In this document: positions 1 to 5,123 of the stretch, one piece after another
Numbering within the stretch: the first letter of the stretch is position 1
How the letters are laid out: every line of letters starts with the position of its first letter
Position numbers and translations under genes: made by a program
Notes under the pieces: generated by a model
The model's input: only the letters and a program-made list of their open reading frames with translations
Databases searched by the model: none
Told to the model about the DNA's origin: nothing
Source of the DNA: Syntrophaceae bacterium UBA5619
GTDB taxonomy: Bacteria; Desulfobacterota; Syntrophia; Syntrophales; UBA5619
Assembly: GCA_002424545.1 (NCBI GenBank)
Contig: DIKL01000010.1
Coordinates: 39,932 to 47,404, forward strand
Reading direction: 5' to 3'
DNA: 7,473 nucleotides

Positions 1-494
1 CCGACGATCACCGACTTGAGCGCCTCGGTCGTCGTCGTGACGACGGGTTCGGCGCCCGTCCAATTCGCGACGCGGATCGCCAGGTCGTTCGCGCCCCCCT
101 CGTGTCCGGAGAGCAGGCTCACCGCCCAGCGCCCCCCCGCGTCCAGAACCACGACGGCCGGGTCCTTCCATTTGCTTTGGACGAGCGGGGCGATCGCCCG
201 GACGACGACGCCGCAGGGGGCGGCGTAGACCAACCCGCGGCAAACCGGGAAGAGCGCGGCCGTCAGGTCAGCGATCCGGGTGAAACGCTCCACGACCGGG
301 GCCTCCCCGACGGCTTCGCCGCGGATCTCTTCAAGCCTCCCCGAAGCCTGCCGATCCTCGCCCCGGCGGAGGGATGCGTCTTGAACCGATTCATGGACGT
401 ACAGCCGCGCCTCCGGCCAATGGCCGACCAGCGGGACCAGCAGTTTCGCCCCGGCATCGGAGAGGGTGATCAGCGCGATCGGCGGCGCGATCAT
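1..494 (-). CDS. cbiG: Cobalamin biosynthesis protein CbiG, N-terminal part (3' end outside window)
   Basis: CbiG opens the delta-lactone of cobalt-precorrin-5A, releasing acetaldehyde to give cobalt-precorrin-5B in the anaerobic B12 route; it acts in the cytoplasm. I translated this frame by hand. It is open from an ATG at 494-492 to the window edge, giving about 164 residues. It begins MIAPPIALITLSDAGAKLL, typical of the CbiG N-terminal domain. At about residues 93-138 it carries the family signature: CGVVVRAIAPL, then KWKDPAVVVLDAGG, then VSLLSGHEGGAND, followed by PVVTTTTE. The start codon shares ATGA with the cbiF stop codon (4-bp overlap), so translation is probably coupled to cbiF. Codons are strongly GC-rich, like the other cbi genes. 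The catalytic C-terminal domain lies beyond base 1. Identity is firm; whether the full gene is intact cannot be seen. Confidence 0.93.
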   Translation of the reverse strand, partial: MIAPPIALITLSDAGAKLLVPLVGHWPEARLYVHESVQDASLRRGEDRQASGRLEEIRGEAVGEAPVVERFTRIADLTAALFPVCRGLVYAAPCGVVVRAIAPLVQSKWKDPAVVVLDAGGRWAVSLLSGHEGGANDLAIRVANWTGAEPVVTTTTEALKSVIV

Positions 495-1249
495 GGCTTC
501 TTCCCGTTCCGGAAGCCGTGGGTGAAGGCGGCATCGTAGAGCTTCGAGGCGGGGAGGTTGCGCTTGAGCGCCTCACCGACAACGATCATGGCCGTCGAGC
601 GAATCTCGGCGGCTTCCGTTTTCTCCGCAATGTCCGCAAGACTCCCCCGGATGATCCGCTCCTCCGGCCAGGAGGCGCGGAAGACGACGGCCGCGGGGCA
701 GTCCGGCCCGTAATGGGCGCTCAGGGTCCGGGCCACCCCGGCGATCTTTCCGACGGACAGGAAGATGCAGAGGGTCGCCCGCGTCCGGGCGATTCGGTCG
801 ATGTCCTGCGCCTCGGGGAGCGGCGTGCGCCCTGCCGTCCGGGTCAAGACGATCGTCTGGGAGATCTCCGGGGCGGTGAGTTCCGTGCAAAGGGCGGCCG
901 CAGCCGCCTGGAAGGCGCTCACCCCCGGGCAGACATCGTAGCGGATTCCCAACGCGTCCAGGGCGTCCATCTGCTCGCGGGTCGCTCCGTAGATCGAGGG
1001 GTCGCCGGAGTGGAGGCGGACGACGTCGATCCCCCGGTCGCGGGCACCCCGGCAGAGGGCCATCACCTCATCCAGCGACATCCGCGCGGAGTCGTGGCGT
1101 TCGGCATCCGCCGGGATCAGATCCAGTACGCCGGGGCTGACGAGCGAGCCCGCATAGATGCAGATCCGACAGGCGCGGAGCAGCCGCTCCGCCTTCCGCG
1201 TGAGCAGTTCAGGATCCCCCGGACCCGCGCCGACGAAATGGACGATCAT
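491..1249 (-). CDS. cbiF: Cobalt-precorrin-4 C11-methyltransferase
   Basis: A cytoplasmic SAM-dependent methyltransferase that methylates C-11 of (cobalt-)precorrin-4 in corrin ring synthesis (CbiF/CobM family). The product is 252 residues, normal for the family. Visible tetrapyrrole methylase motifs are VGAGPGDPELLT at 6-17, the SAM-site loop RLHSGDPSIYGA at 78-89, CPGVSAFQAAAA at 107-118 and LTRTAGRTP at about 135-143. I chose the ATG at 1249 because AGGAG lies 8 nt upstream (1258-1262) and the family motif begins at once; an in-frame TTG at 1279 adds only ten unconserved residues. The stop overlaps the cbiG start (ATGA). CbiG and CbiD nearby favour the anaerobic enzyme name CbiF over CobM. 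It is now separated from cbiL by a 3.8-kb block of foreign-looking genes, and its own ribosome binding site is preserved. Confidence 0.96.
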   Translation of the reverse strand: MIVHFVGAGPGDPELLTRKAERLLRACRICIYAGSLVSPGVLDLIPADAERHDSARMSLDEVMALCRGARDRGIDVVRLHSGDPSIYGATREQMDALDALGIRYDVCPGVSAFQAAAAALCTELTAPEISQTIVLTRTAGRTPLPEAQDIDRIARTRATLCIFLSVGKIAGVARTLSAHYGPDCPAAVVFRASWPEERIIRGSLADIAEKTEAAEIRSTAMIVVGEALKRNLPASKLYDAAFTHGFRNGKKP

Positions 1250-1257
1250 CCTTTTCT

Positions 1258-1262
1258 CTCCT
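1258..1262 (-). promoter_or_regulatory. Ribosome binding site of cbiF
   Basis: AGGAG on the minus strand, 8 nt before the ATG at 1249. It decides the cbiF start against the upstream in-frame TTG at 1279. It lies on the host side of the 9-bp repeat at 1265-1273, so the inserted block did not damage it. Confidence 0.8.
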
Positions 1263-1264
1263 AT

Positions 1265-1273
1265 CGCAATTTT
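1265..1273. repeat. 9-bp direct repeat CGCAATTTT, cbiF-side copy
   Basis: An exact match to 5115-5123 in the same orientation. The two copies bracket the low-GC block that splits the cbi operon. This copy lies just upstream of the cbiF Shine-Dalgarno. Flanking bases differ on both sides (t/g before, g/a after). It may be a target-site duplication; a chance match of this length within the two junction regions is not negligible. Confidence 0.55.
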
Positions 1274-1281
1274 GATCAAGG

Positions 1282-1287
1282 ATTATA
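1282..1287 (-). promoter_or_regulatory. Possible -10 box (TATAAT) reading into cbiF-cbiG
   Basis: A perfect TATAAT on the minus strand, about 32 bases before the cbiF ATG and just inside the inserted block. No good -35 hexamer sits 16-18 bases upstream, so it is only a candidate. If active, it would restore transcription of cbiF and cbiG, cut off from the cbiD-side promoter by the insertion. The AT-rich context makes a chance match possible. Confidence 0.35.
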
Positions 1288-1347
1288 CTGACAGCATACG
1301 ACATTCACTTTCACCTACAACTGTTTGGTGTCAGCTATACACGTGCG

Positions 1348-1842
1348 CTAACGACTACGATTCGAAAGGGAGTAACACATAGAGTCAGCTTCAAATGACG
1401 GGGGGACGTACCCTGGCATTTGTAAGTTACTCCTTTGTTGGACCTTCTTTCTAATTTTCTTTACGACCATTTTCGGGTTATCCTGGAGTTCGTAGTCCCA
1501 AAACCGCAGGACCGCCCAGCCCTGTGCTCTCAGCCGTCTCGTCACTTCTCTGTCTCTCTGCCGGTTCCGTTCTATCTTGGGCTTCCAGTAGTGGGCACGC
1601 GATTTTGGAAACCGAGTGAAGCCGGGTGCGCCATGCCAAAATGCGCCGTCCACAAAGACGGCTACGCGGGCCACGTCGAACACGAAATCGGGCTTACCTT
1701 CAGGTTCAGCAGGTCTCACCTGCCATCCCCTGATGCCGCTATTGGCTAAGTATGCACGCAGGCGTGCTTCGGTGCTTTTGTTTCCGGTTGATCGCACACA
1801 AGACATGATTCGGGAACGTGTTGTTTTCGATACTCTGTCCAT
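1348..1842 (-). CDS. vsr: Very short patch repair (Vsr) endonuclease, zinc site replaced
   Basis: Vsr enzymes nick next to the T of T:G mismatches left when 5-methylcytosine deaminates, and so limit mutation at methylated sites. The protein has 164 residues, slightly longer than E. coli Vsr. It opens MDRVSKTTRSRIMSCVRSTG, the usual TRSxxM start, with E25 in STEARL, the catalytic-aspartate motif GKPDFVF (D52), FVDGAFWHG (65-71 core), FWKPKI-like YWKPKI at 85-90, then RDREV and GWAVLRFWDYEL (108-119). Most family members have cysteines in DGCFWHGC; here they are alanines (67 and 72), and the later Cys/His position is Y117, so the structural zinc site is probably absent. The ATG follows the methyltransferase TGA after one base, implying coupled translation and a shared target site. 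No convincing terminator follows. The last 30 residues are unconserved. Confidence 0.9.
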   Translation of the reverse strand: MDRVSKTTRSRIMSCVRSTGNKSTEARLRAYLANSGIRGWQVRPAEPEGKPDFVFDVARVAVFVDGAFWHGAPGFTRFPKSRAHYWKPKIERNRQRDREVTRRLRAQGWAVLRFWDYELQDNPKMVVKKIRKKVQQRSNLQMPGYVPPSFEADSMCYSLSNRSR

Positions 1843-1843
1843 C

Positions 1844-3064
1844 TCAACTATCGGTCCGTGTGCGGTAGCGCTGTCGTCTTGAGAGTGCTTCGCGGACTAC
1901 GGGGCGGACTGCAACTTCCGAATCAAGGTCGGCATTTTCCAACGAAGAAAGGCCTTCGAACGCCTCAGCTACGCAAACATAAGGTTTGCTGACAAAAAGG
2001 CTCTCGCCGACATCGCCATGTGTCGGAAGAGGCGCTTGAACGGCAGGATAAGGCTTTCGCACAGCAATGAAGAAGAGCCGCCGTCTTAACTGGGCAGCAC
2101 CGTAGTCGGCAGCGCAAAGCATGTTGCAGGTGAAGTTGTAGCCGATGTGGTCGATCCGATTTTGTATCTCGCGGAGAAGCTCTCCTTTTGCGACGCCACG
2201 CAAGTTTGAGACATTTTCCATCACGAAGTAAACAGGTTGTACCTCCTGAACGAACCGTAAGAACTCGAAAATGAGCTTCCCACGATCATCGTGTACACCT
2301 TTCTGTTTACCGGCTTGGCTAAAGGCTTGGCATGGTGGCCCTCCAACTATAAGCGGCAACAAGGCGCTCTCCGTATTGCACAGGGCGAGCGCTCTTTCGG
2401 GGTTGAGCTTTGATATGTCTTCTTCAACGACGCTAACTTTCGAGCCAAAGTTCTTACGGAGGGTCTCACAGCAATCATGATCGAGTTCGACGCAAGCCTT
2501 GACATCAAAAACCAGTTTCTTGTGCTTTGCGCGGAGGACTCCGATATCCATACCCCCCGCTCCAGAAAAGAGACTGAGAGCTGGGAAGCAACCCGAAGCG
2601 TATATCTGAGAACCCAATCCGAGAGGATTGTGCTGAGTAAGGTGGGCAAGAACGGCTTCAGTCACAGCTGTCGCTAGTTGTACAGGAACCGCATTGCCCA
2701 CCTGTCGCTGCACGCTTGTCAGAGTACCATGAAACATGAAGTCGTCTGGAAATCCTTGAAGGCGTGCTGCCTCGCGAGGCGTGATATACCTATTTTCTTG
2801 CGGGTGTACGAACTTGTTGAAGACGAAGCCGGTCACTGTCAACGACGGTCTGCGCGGATCAAGCCTGATCAATCGAAGGTTAGGGCCGCCTTTTCTCGTC
2901 GGGTCCTCTTTGACATAGTAGCGAAAACTATCATGCCACAGTTCTTCCGGGAGATCCTGCATTTTTTGGCCGACCTTGAGGGCATTGATACGTTGCTGGA
3001 CTTTTGGTCCCACTTGTCTGGGTATGTGACTGAACTCTTTTAATGAGATCGTTGTCTTATGCAT
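1844..3064 (-). CDS. Circularly permuted C5-cytosine DNA methyltransferase (type II modification enzyme)
   Basis: It transfers a methyl group from SAM to C5 of cytosine in the recognition site, protecting host DNA from the partner nuclease. The 406-residue protein has all key motifs in permuted order. A target-recognition-like segment lies at about 14-80 and includes LDPRRPSLTVTGF. Motif IX is YITPREAARLQGFPDDF (93-109) and motif X is RQVGNAVPVQLA (120-131). After these come motif I LSLFSGAGGMDIG (163-175), motif IV GGPPCQAFSQ with catalytic C245, motif VI ENV (283-285) and motif VIII QLRRR (325-329). In ordinary Dcm-type enzymes motifs I-VIII come first. M.BssHII is the known precedent for such permutation. 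I chose the ATG at 3064: it overlaps the endonuclease stop by 8 bp (ATGCATAA) and precedes all recognisable sequence. A longer frame to 3310 adds 82 residues lying inside the endonuclease gene. Specificity cannot be read from sequence. Confidence 0.93.
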   Translation of the reverse strand: MHKTTISLKEFSHIPRQVGPKVQQRINALKVGQKMQDLPEELWHDSFRYYVKEDPTRKGGPNLRLIRLDPRRPSLTVTGFVFNKFVHPQENRYITPREAARLQGFPDDFMFHGTLTSVQRQVGNAVPVQLATAVTEAVLAHLTQHNPLGLGSQIYASGCFPALSLFSGAGGMDIGVLRAKHKKLVFDVKACVELDHDCCETLRKNFGSKVSVVEEDISKLNPERALALCNTESALLPLIVGGPPCQAFSQAGKQKGVHDDRGKLIFEFLRFVQEVQPVYFVMENVSNLRGVAKGELLREIQNRIDHIGYNFTCNMLCAADYGAAQLRRRLFFIAVRKPYPAVQAPLPTHGDVGESLFVSKPYVCVAEAFEGLSSLENADLDSEVAVRPVVREALSRRQRYRTRTDS

Positions 3065-4256
3065 TTGGCCCGCCGTGCCAATCAAGTGTTCTCGCAAGCC
3101 AGTCGTCTCGCATGTGACTGCGTGTGAAAGAGACAATCCCATCGAACAGGTTGTACAGATCATACGCTTCTTCAGTTGTGTTAGCCCAACCCCATATGAT
3201 GTCTTCATAGGGTCGCAAATATCCGTCATAGTGCCTGGAAGCGTGAAGATTGCTTGCAAGGCCAATAAGCAGCCTCCAAGGGGAGGTGTCCCTGCGCCTA
3301 TTTTCAACACCGAGCTTCAGCGCTTGGAATGTTGCCTTCTTGATGTCGTCAGTTCTGTCGATACCGACGCTTGTCTTCCCGTCGGAAATCGATCCCCTTG
3401 CGCGGCCGTCTGCTTCGCGGGGCCAACCTTCGCCTGGGTTTGCGGGGCGGCCACAAGCGCCGCAGAACCAGTATAGAAGACTCGTTGAATCCTTCTCTTG
3501 ATAGGCATGCCACATGCGGCTCCATGTTTGGAAAAACCGCGGAGCTATGGTGGGGTCCCGCGTGACAACAGCTGCCAATGGGCTATCGAGAGGAAGTGCC
3601 CGGCCGACAGCTCCCGCATCTATGGCAATCTCCACGGGTCTATCGAGGTCAGGGATGAATAAAGCCACTTCTGCTTCATGCAGCCCGCGGGCCACGCCTA
3701 ACGAATGGTTAAGAGGCATAGTGCGTTGGGTTTGCATTGACGCCGTTGTGTGTTGGCGAACCAAGGGAGGCGTAAATAAAGGAGCAGCTTTCACCTCTGC
3801 GATGAAAAGTGTCTTGTTGTCCGTATCCACAACGGCAATGTCTATCGGTTCGCTAGCATTACAGACATAGCAAGCTGCCTTACCCGTCAAGTCAAAATAT
3901 GCTGCTACAATTTCGCGAAAAGCGAGGGCGGTCGTCGGGCCAATCTGTCCCGAACCCGGTTTGTGTCCTTGGGTATGAACGAAACGATTGGCGAGGATGC
4001 AACTAGGGCAGGCGTTCAGAATAGCATAGAAGTCTTTGCCGGAGTGGCCGCACCATAGCCAAGCCTCAGGTTCAACGTATTGATAGAACTTGCTCGCAAC
4101 GATCAGATCGAAGGCAGCGGCGAGACGTTCGGGAAGAGGAACATCTGACATGACATCTGATAGCGCCTGGTTAACAAGTATGTATGCGAGCGGATTTGCA
4201 TCGGCGGGTGTCCGCTCATGCAGTTTCTCTCTTAGAAAAAGTGGCAGCGTATCCAT
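3057..4256 (-). CDS. Putative type II restriction endonuclease, PD-(D/E)xK fold with Cys-pair zinc site
   Basis: Probably the cutting partner of the adjacent methyltransferase. I do not recognise its exact family or site. The 399-residue product has a plausible PD-(D/E)xK core: E115 in FREIVAAYF, then EPIDIAVVD (D139), then LFIAEVKAA (E154, K156). Two cysteine pairs flank this region, CPSC at 83-86 and CYVC at 129-132, and a third, CGAC, is at 265-268, suggesting bound zinc. The C-terminal third has SISDGKTSVGIDRTDDIKK (289-307) and ends with a tryptophan-rich stretch. There are no signal peptide or membrane segments. I chose the ATG at 4256; an in-frame TTG at 4277 would add seven residues but AGGA almost touches it. 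It is first in the R-M operon, and its stop overlaps the methyltransferase start by 8 bp. Function rests mainly on the core motif and context. Confidence 0.75.
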   Translation of the reverse strand: MDTLPLFLREKLHERTPADANPLAYILVNQALSDVMSDVPLPERLAAAFDLIVASKFYQYVEPEAWLWCGHSGKDFYAILNACPSCILANRFVHTQGHKPGSGQIGPTTALAFREIVAAYFDLTGKAACYVCNASEPIDIAVVDTDNKTLFIAEVKAAPLFTPPLVRQHTTASMQTQRTMPLNHSLGVARGLHEAEVALFIPDLDRPVEIAIDAGAVGRALPLDSPLAAVVTRDPTIAPRFFQTWSRMWHAYQEKDSTSLLYWFCGACGRPANPGEGWPREADGRARGSISDGKTSVGIDRTDDIKKATFQALKLGVENRRRDTSPWRLLIGLASNLHASRHYDGYLRPYEDIIWGWANTTEEAYDLYNLFDGIVSFTRSHMRDDWLARTLDWHGGPNA

Positions 4257-4289
4257 ACGAGTCTTTCTCGGAGCCAATTCCTATTTCTA

Positions 4290-4309
4290 TTTTGGCGGCA
4301 CTTTTATCA
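4290..4309. repeat. 20-bp imperfect direct repeat, copy nearer the endonuclease gene
   Basis: TTTTGGCGGCACTTTTATCA matches 4435-4454 at 17 of 20 positions, same orientation. It lies in the leader of the endonuclease gene, overlapping the expected transcription start region. It could mark a past junction or duplication between the mazEF and R-M modules, or be a pair of protein binding sites. Confidence 0.5.
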
Positions 4310-4310
4310 C

Positions 4311-4338
4311 TATTTACGACTTAAATCCAGCACGTCAA
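4311..4338 (-). promoter_or_regulatory. Candidate promoter of the endonuclease-methyltransferase-vsr operon
   Basis: On the minus strand TTGACG (4333-4338) is followed after 16 bases by TAAATA (4311-4316), a near-consensus -35 with a weak -10. The implied start near 4304 leaves a leader of about 48 bases before the ATG at 4256. It lies in the only sizeable gap in the block. No gene for a controller (C) protein and no clear C-box is seen. Confidence 0.4.
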
Positions 4339-4371
4339 CGGAATTTGACAATCTGCCGATTTCAGGAAGCT

Positions 4372-4419
4372 ATACGTAACAAAACCTGTTTTCTCTTTTG
4401 ATATTTTGTAGTTACGTAT
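4372..4419. repeat. 9-bp perfect inverted repeat ATACGTAAC / GTTACGTAT with 30-base spacer
   Basis: Arms at 4372-4380 and 4411-4419 are exact reverse complements. Allowing a 3-base bulge, the stem extends by four A:T pairs (AAAA / TTTT). It sits between the mazF stop codon and the endonuclease promoter. On the minus strand no T-run follows, so it is not a typical terminator for mazF; on the plus strand a T-rich tract follows. It may be a transcription attenuating hairpin or an operator. Role unknown. Confidence 0.5.
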
Positions 4420-4434
4420 CGTTTTCTATTATCC

Positions 4435-4454
4435 TTTTTGCGGCACTTCTGTCA
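4435..4454. repeat. 20-bp imperfect direct repeat, copy at the mazF stop codon
   Basis: TTTTTGCGGCACTTCTGTCA pairs with 4290-4309 (17 of 20 identical). Its last three bases are the mazF stop codon read on the minus strand. Thus a sequence like the mazF 3' end recurs just before the endonuclease gene. Confidence 0.5.
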
Positions 4455-4796
4455 AGGCAGCGCCAGGTGGATTTTCATGGCCGTTTCGATGGCGATCAAA
4501 TCCTTCTTGTCCAAGACGCCGATGCTTTTAATCATCCTGCTTTTGTCGAGGGTCCGAATCTGGTCCGCTTTGATCTTTGAGTCTTTGGGTAAATTGGCAT
4601 GGCCTCGGGAAAGAAAAACCTCGAAAGGATAGACCATCTTGGAATCTTTCGATGTCAAGGGCAAAATGGTCACTGTTCCTGAAAATTGATTGTTCTTATC
4701 ATTGGAAACAATCACGACGGGACGGGTTTTGGCGATTTCCCGTCCCCGCACGGGGTCAAGGGCCGCCAGATAAATTTCGCCTCTTTTAATATTCAT
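4452..4796 (-). CDS. mazF: MazF/PemK-type mRNA interferase toxin
   Basis: A ribosome-independent endoribonuclease toxin that cuts cellular mRNA when its antitoxin is lost. The 114-residue product is the usual size. It begins MNIKRGEIYLAALDPVRG, then has EIAKTRPVVIVSND with R25, ILPLTS with T48, and KADQIRTLDKSRM with Q79. R25 and T48 align with the positions described as catalytic in B. subtilis MazF, so it looks active. The ATG at 4796 has GGAGG six bases upstream (4803-4807) and overlaps the antitoxin stop by 11 bp. An in-frame extension upstream to 4877 lies inside the antitoxin gene and is rejected. Likely role here: stabilising the inserted block, or an abortive response to infection. 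Cleavage site unknown. Confidence 0.93.
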   Translation of the reverse strand: MNIKRGEIYLAALDPVRGREIAKTRPVVIVSNDKNNQFSGTVTILPLTSKDSKMVYPFEVFLSRGHANLPKDSKIKADQIRTLDKSRMIKSIGVLDKKDLIAIETAMKIHLALP

Positions 4797-5034
4797 CCCA
4801 TCCCTCCAAATCGGCGGTTTCAAATTCGCAAGCCAAGGCGATGCTCTCTTTTGCAGCGGCGCGATACCCTTCTTCAAGCTGCTTTTCCAGTTCGTCCTCC
4901 TTGATCTTTGCGATGTACTCCCGAAGGGATTCCGAGATCAGGCGGCTGCGGGAGCGGGGTCCGGCAACTTGATTCACCGATTCAATCAGATCTTTGGGCA
5001 GGGTAACATTGATGCGTGATGTTTGTGTCCCCAT
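4786..5034 (-). CDS. mazE: Ribbon-helix-helix antitoxin of the MazF toxin
   Basis: The protein has 82 residues. It starts with a ribbon-helix-helix DNA-binding domain: strand SRINVTLP (6-13), helix PKDLIESVNQVAG, then SRSRLISESLREYIAKI. A charged helical middle (EDELEKQLEEGYRAAAKE) leads to an acidic, aromatic tail, ADLEGWDEY, which is the part expected to bind and block MazF. RHH antitoxins normally bind their own promoter with the toxin as corepressor, and a palindrome sits in the promoter here. The ATG at 5034 has a perfect AGGAGG six bases upstream (5041-5046); longer starts to 5088 run through the promoter. The stop overlaps mazF by 11 bp. It is MazE by position; the fold is of the CopG/MetJ type, not the AbrB type of E. 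coli MazE. Confidence 0.9.
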   Translation of the reverse strand: MGTQTSRINVTLPKDLIESVNQVAGPRSRSRLISESLREYIAKIKEDELEKQLEEGYRAAAKESIALACEFETADLEGWDEY

Positions 5035-5040
5035 AAAATG

Positions 5041-5046
5041 CCTCCT
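5041..5046 (-). promoter_or_regulatory. Ribosome binding site of the antitoxin gene
   Basis: A perfect AGGAGG on the minus strand, six bases before the ATG at 5034. It fixes this start over upstream in-frame codons and predicts strong antitoxin translation. That suits a system in which antitoxin must exceed toxin. Confidence 0.85.
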
Positions 5047-5058
5047 TTTATAGCCCAT

Positions 5059-5088
5059 AATAAAGCACATAAAAGTGTGCCATGTCAA
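5059..5088 (-). promoter_or_regulatory. Promoter of the toxin-antitoxin operon
   Basis: The minus strand carries a consensus TTGACA (5083-5088), an 18-base spacer and TTTATT (5059-5064) as -10; TATTAT (5057-5062) is an alternative with a 20-base spacer. It lies about 35 bases past the cbiL stop, so mazEF can be expressed apart from the cbi operon. It may also be the main promoter for everything downstream if mazF has no terminator. Confidence 0.55.
5065..5080. promoter_or_regulatory. Candidate operator: palindrome GCACA-N6-TGTGC in the mazEF promoter
   Basis: A perfect 5-bp inverted repeat (5065-5069 and 5076-5080) with a 6-base centre, placed entirely within the spacer between -35 and -10. 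This is where an autorepressing RHH antitoxin would be expected to block RNA polymerase. Assignment is by position and symmetry only. Confidence 0.5.
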
Positions 5089-5114
5089 GACGAACCTGGG
5101 TGGGCGAGATCGGG

Positions 5115-5123
5115 CGCAATTTT
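5115..5123. repeat. 9-bp direct repeat CGCAATTTT, cbiL-side copy
   Basis: Identical to 1265-1273. Two bases of the cbiL TAA stop (5122-5124) lie within it. Merging the two copies would leave cbiL and cbiF separated by about 22 bases. Confidence 0.55.

Larger units (their letters stand above)
1274..5114. other. Putative horizontally acquired restriction-modification / toxin-antitoxin island inside a cobalamin operon
   Basis: The block carries mazE, mazF, a restriction endonuclease, a cytosine methyltransferase and vsr, all in the same direction as the interrupted cbi operon. Its base composition and codon use are clearly less GC-rich than cbiD, cbiE, cbiL, cbiF and cbiG on either side. It is bracketed by the direct repeat CGCAATTTT. 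No transposase, integrase, tRNA or clear terminal inverted repeats are present, so the mode of entry is unknown. The cbiL-side edge is uncertain: about 25 bases at 5090-5114 are GC-rich and may be host sequence. mazEF and the R-M genes may also have arrived separately, since they are divided by a promoter-bearing gap with its own direct repeat. Confidence 0.65.

Noticed and set aside
102..539. A 145-residue plus-strand frame near the left edge
   Set aside because: It is antisense to the cbiG N-terminus, whose minus-strand frame carries the clear family signature.
518..1291. A 257-residue plus-strand frame opposite cbiF
   Set aside because: It is a shadow of a GC-rich gene: arginine/glycine/aspartate-rich, without domains, while the minus strand encodes all CbiF motifs.
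1288..1334. A 6-bp inverted repeat CTGACA / TGTCAG downstream of vsr
   Set aside because: Short arms with a 35-base spacer and no T-run; not a convincing terminator or operator.
3065..3310. An 82-residue N-terminal extension of the methyltransferase
   Set aside because: It lies wholly inside the endonuclease coding sequence in another frame, has no recognisable motif, and the ATG at 3064 with the 8-bp overlap is a better start.
4452..4877. A MazF start upstream of 4796
   Set aside because: The extra 27 residues lie in the antitoxin gene, while the ATG at 4796 has a GGAGG at ideal spacing and begins the MazF motif.
1274..5114. Terminal inverted repeats of a transposon at the island ends
   Set aside because: The two inner ends (gatcaagg... 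and the complement cccgatct...) do not pair beyond a few bases, and no transposase is encoded.
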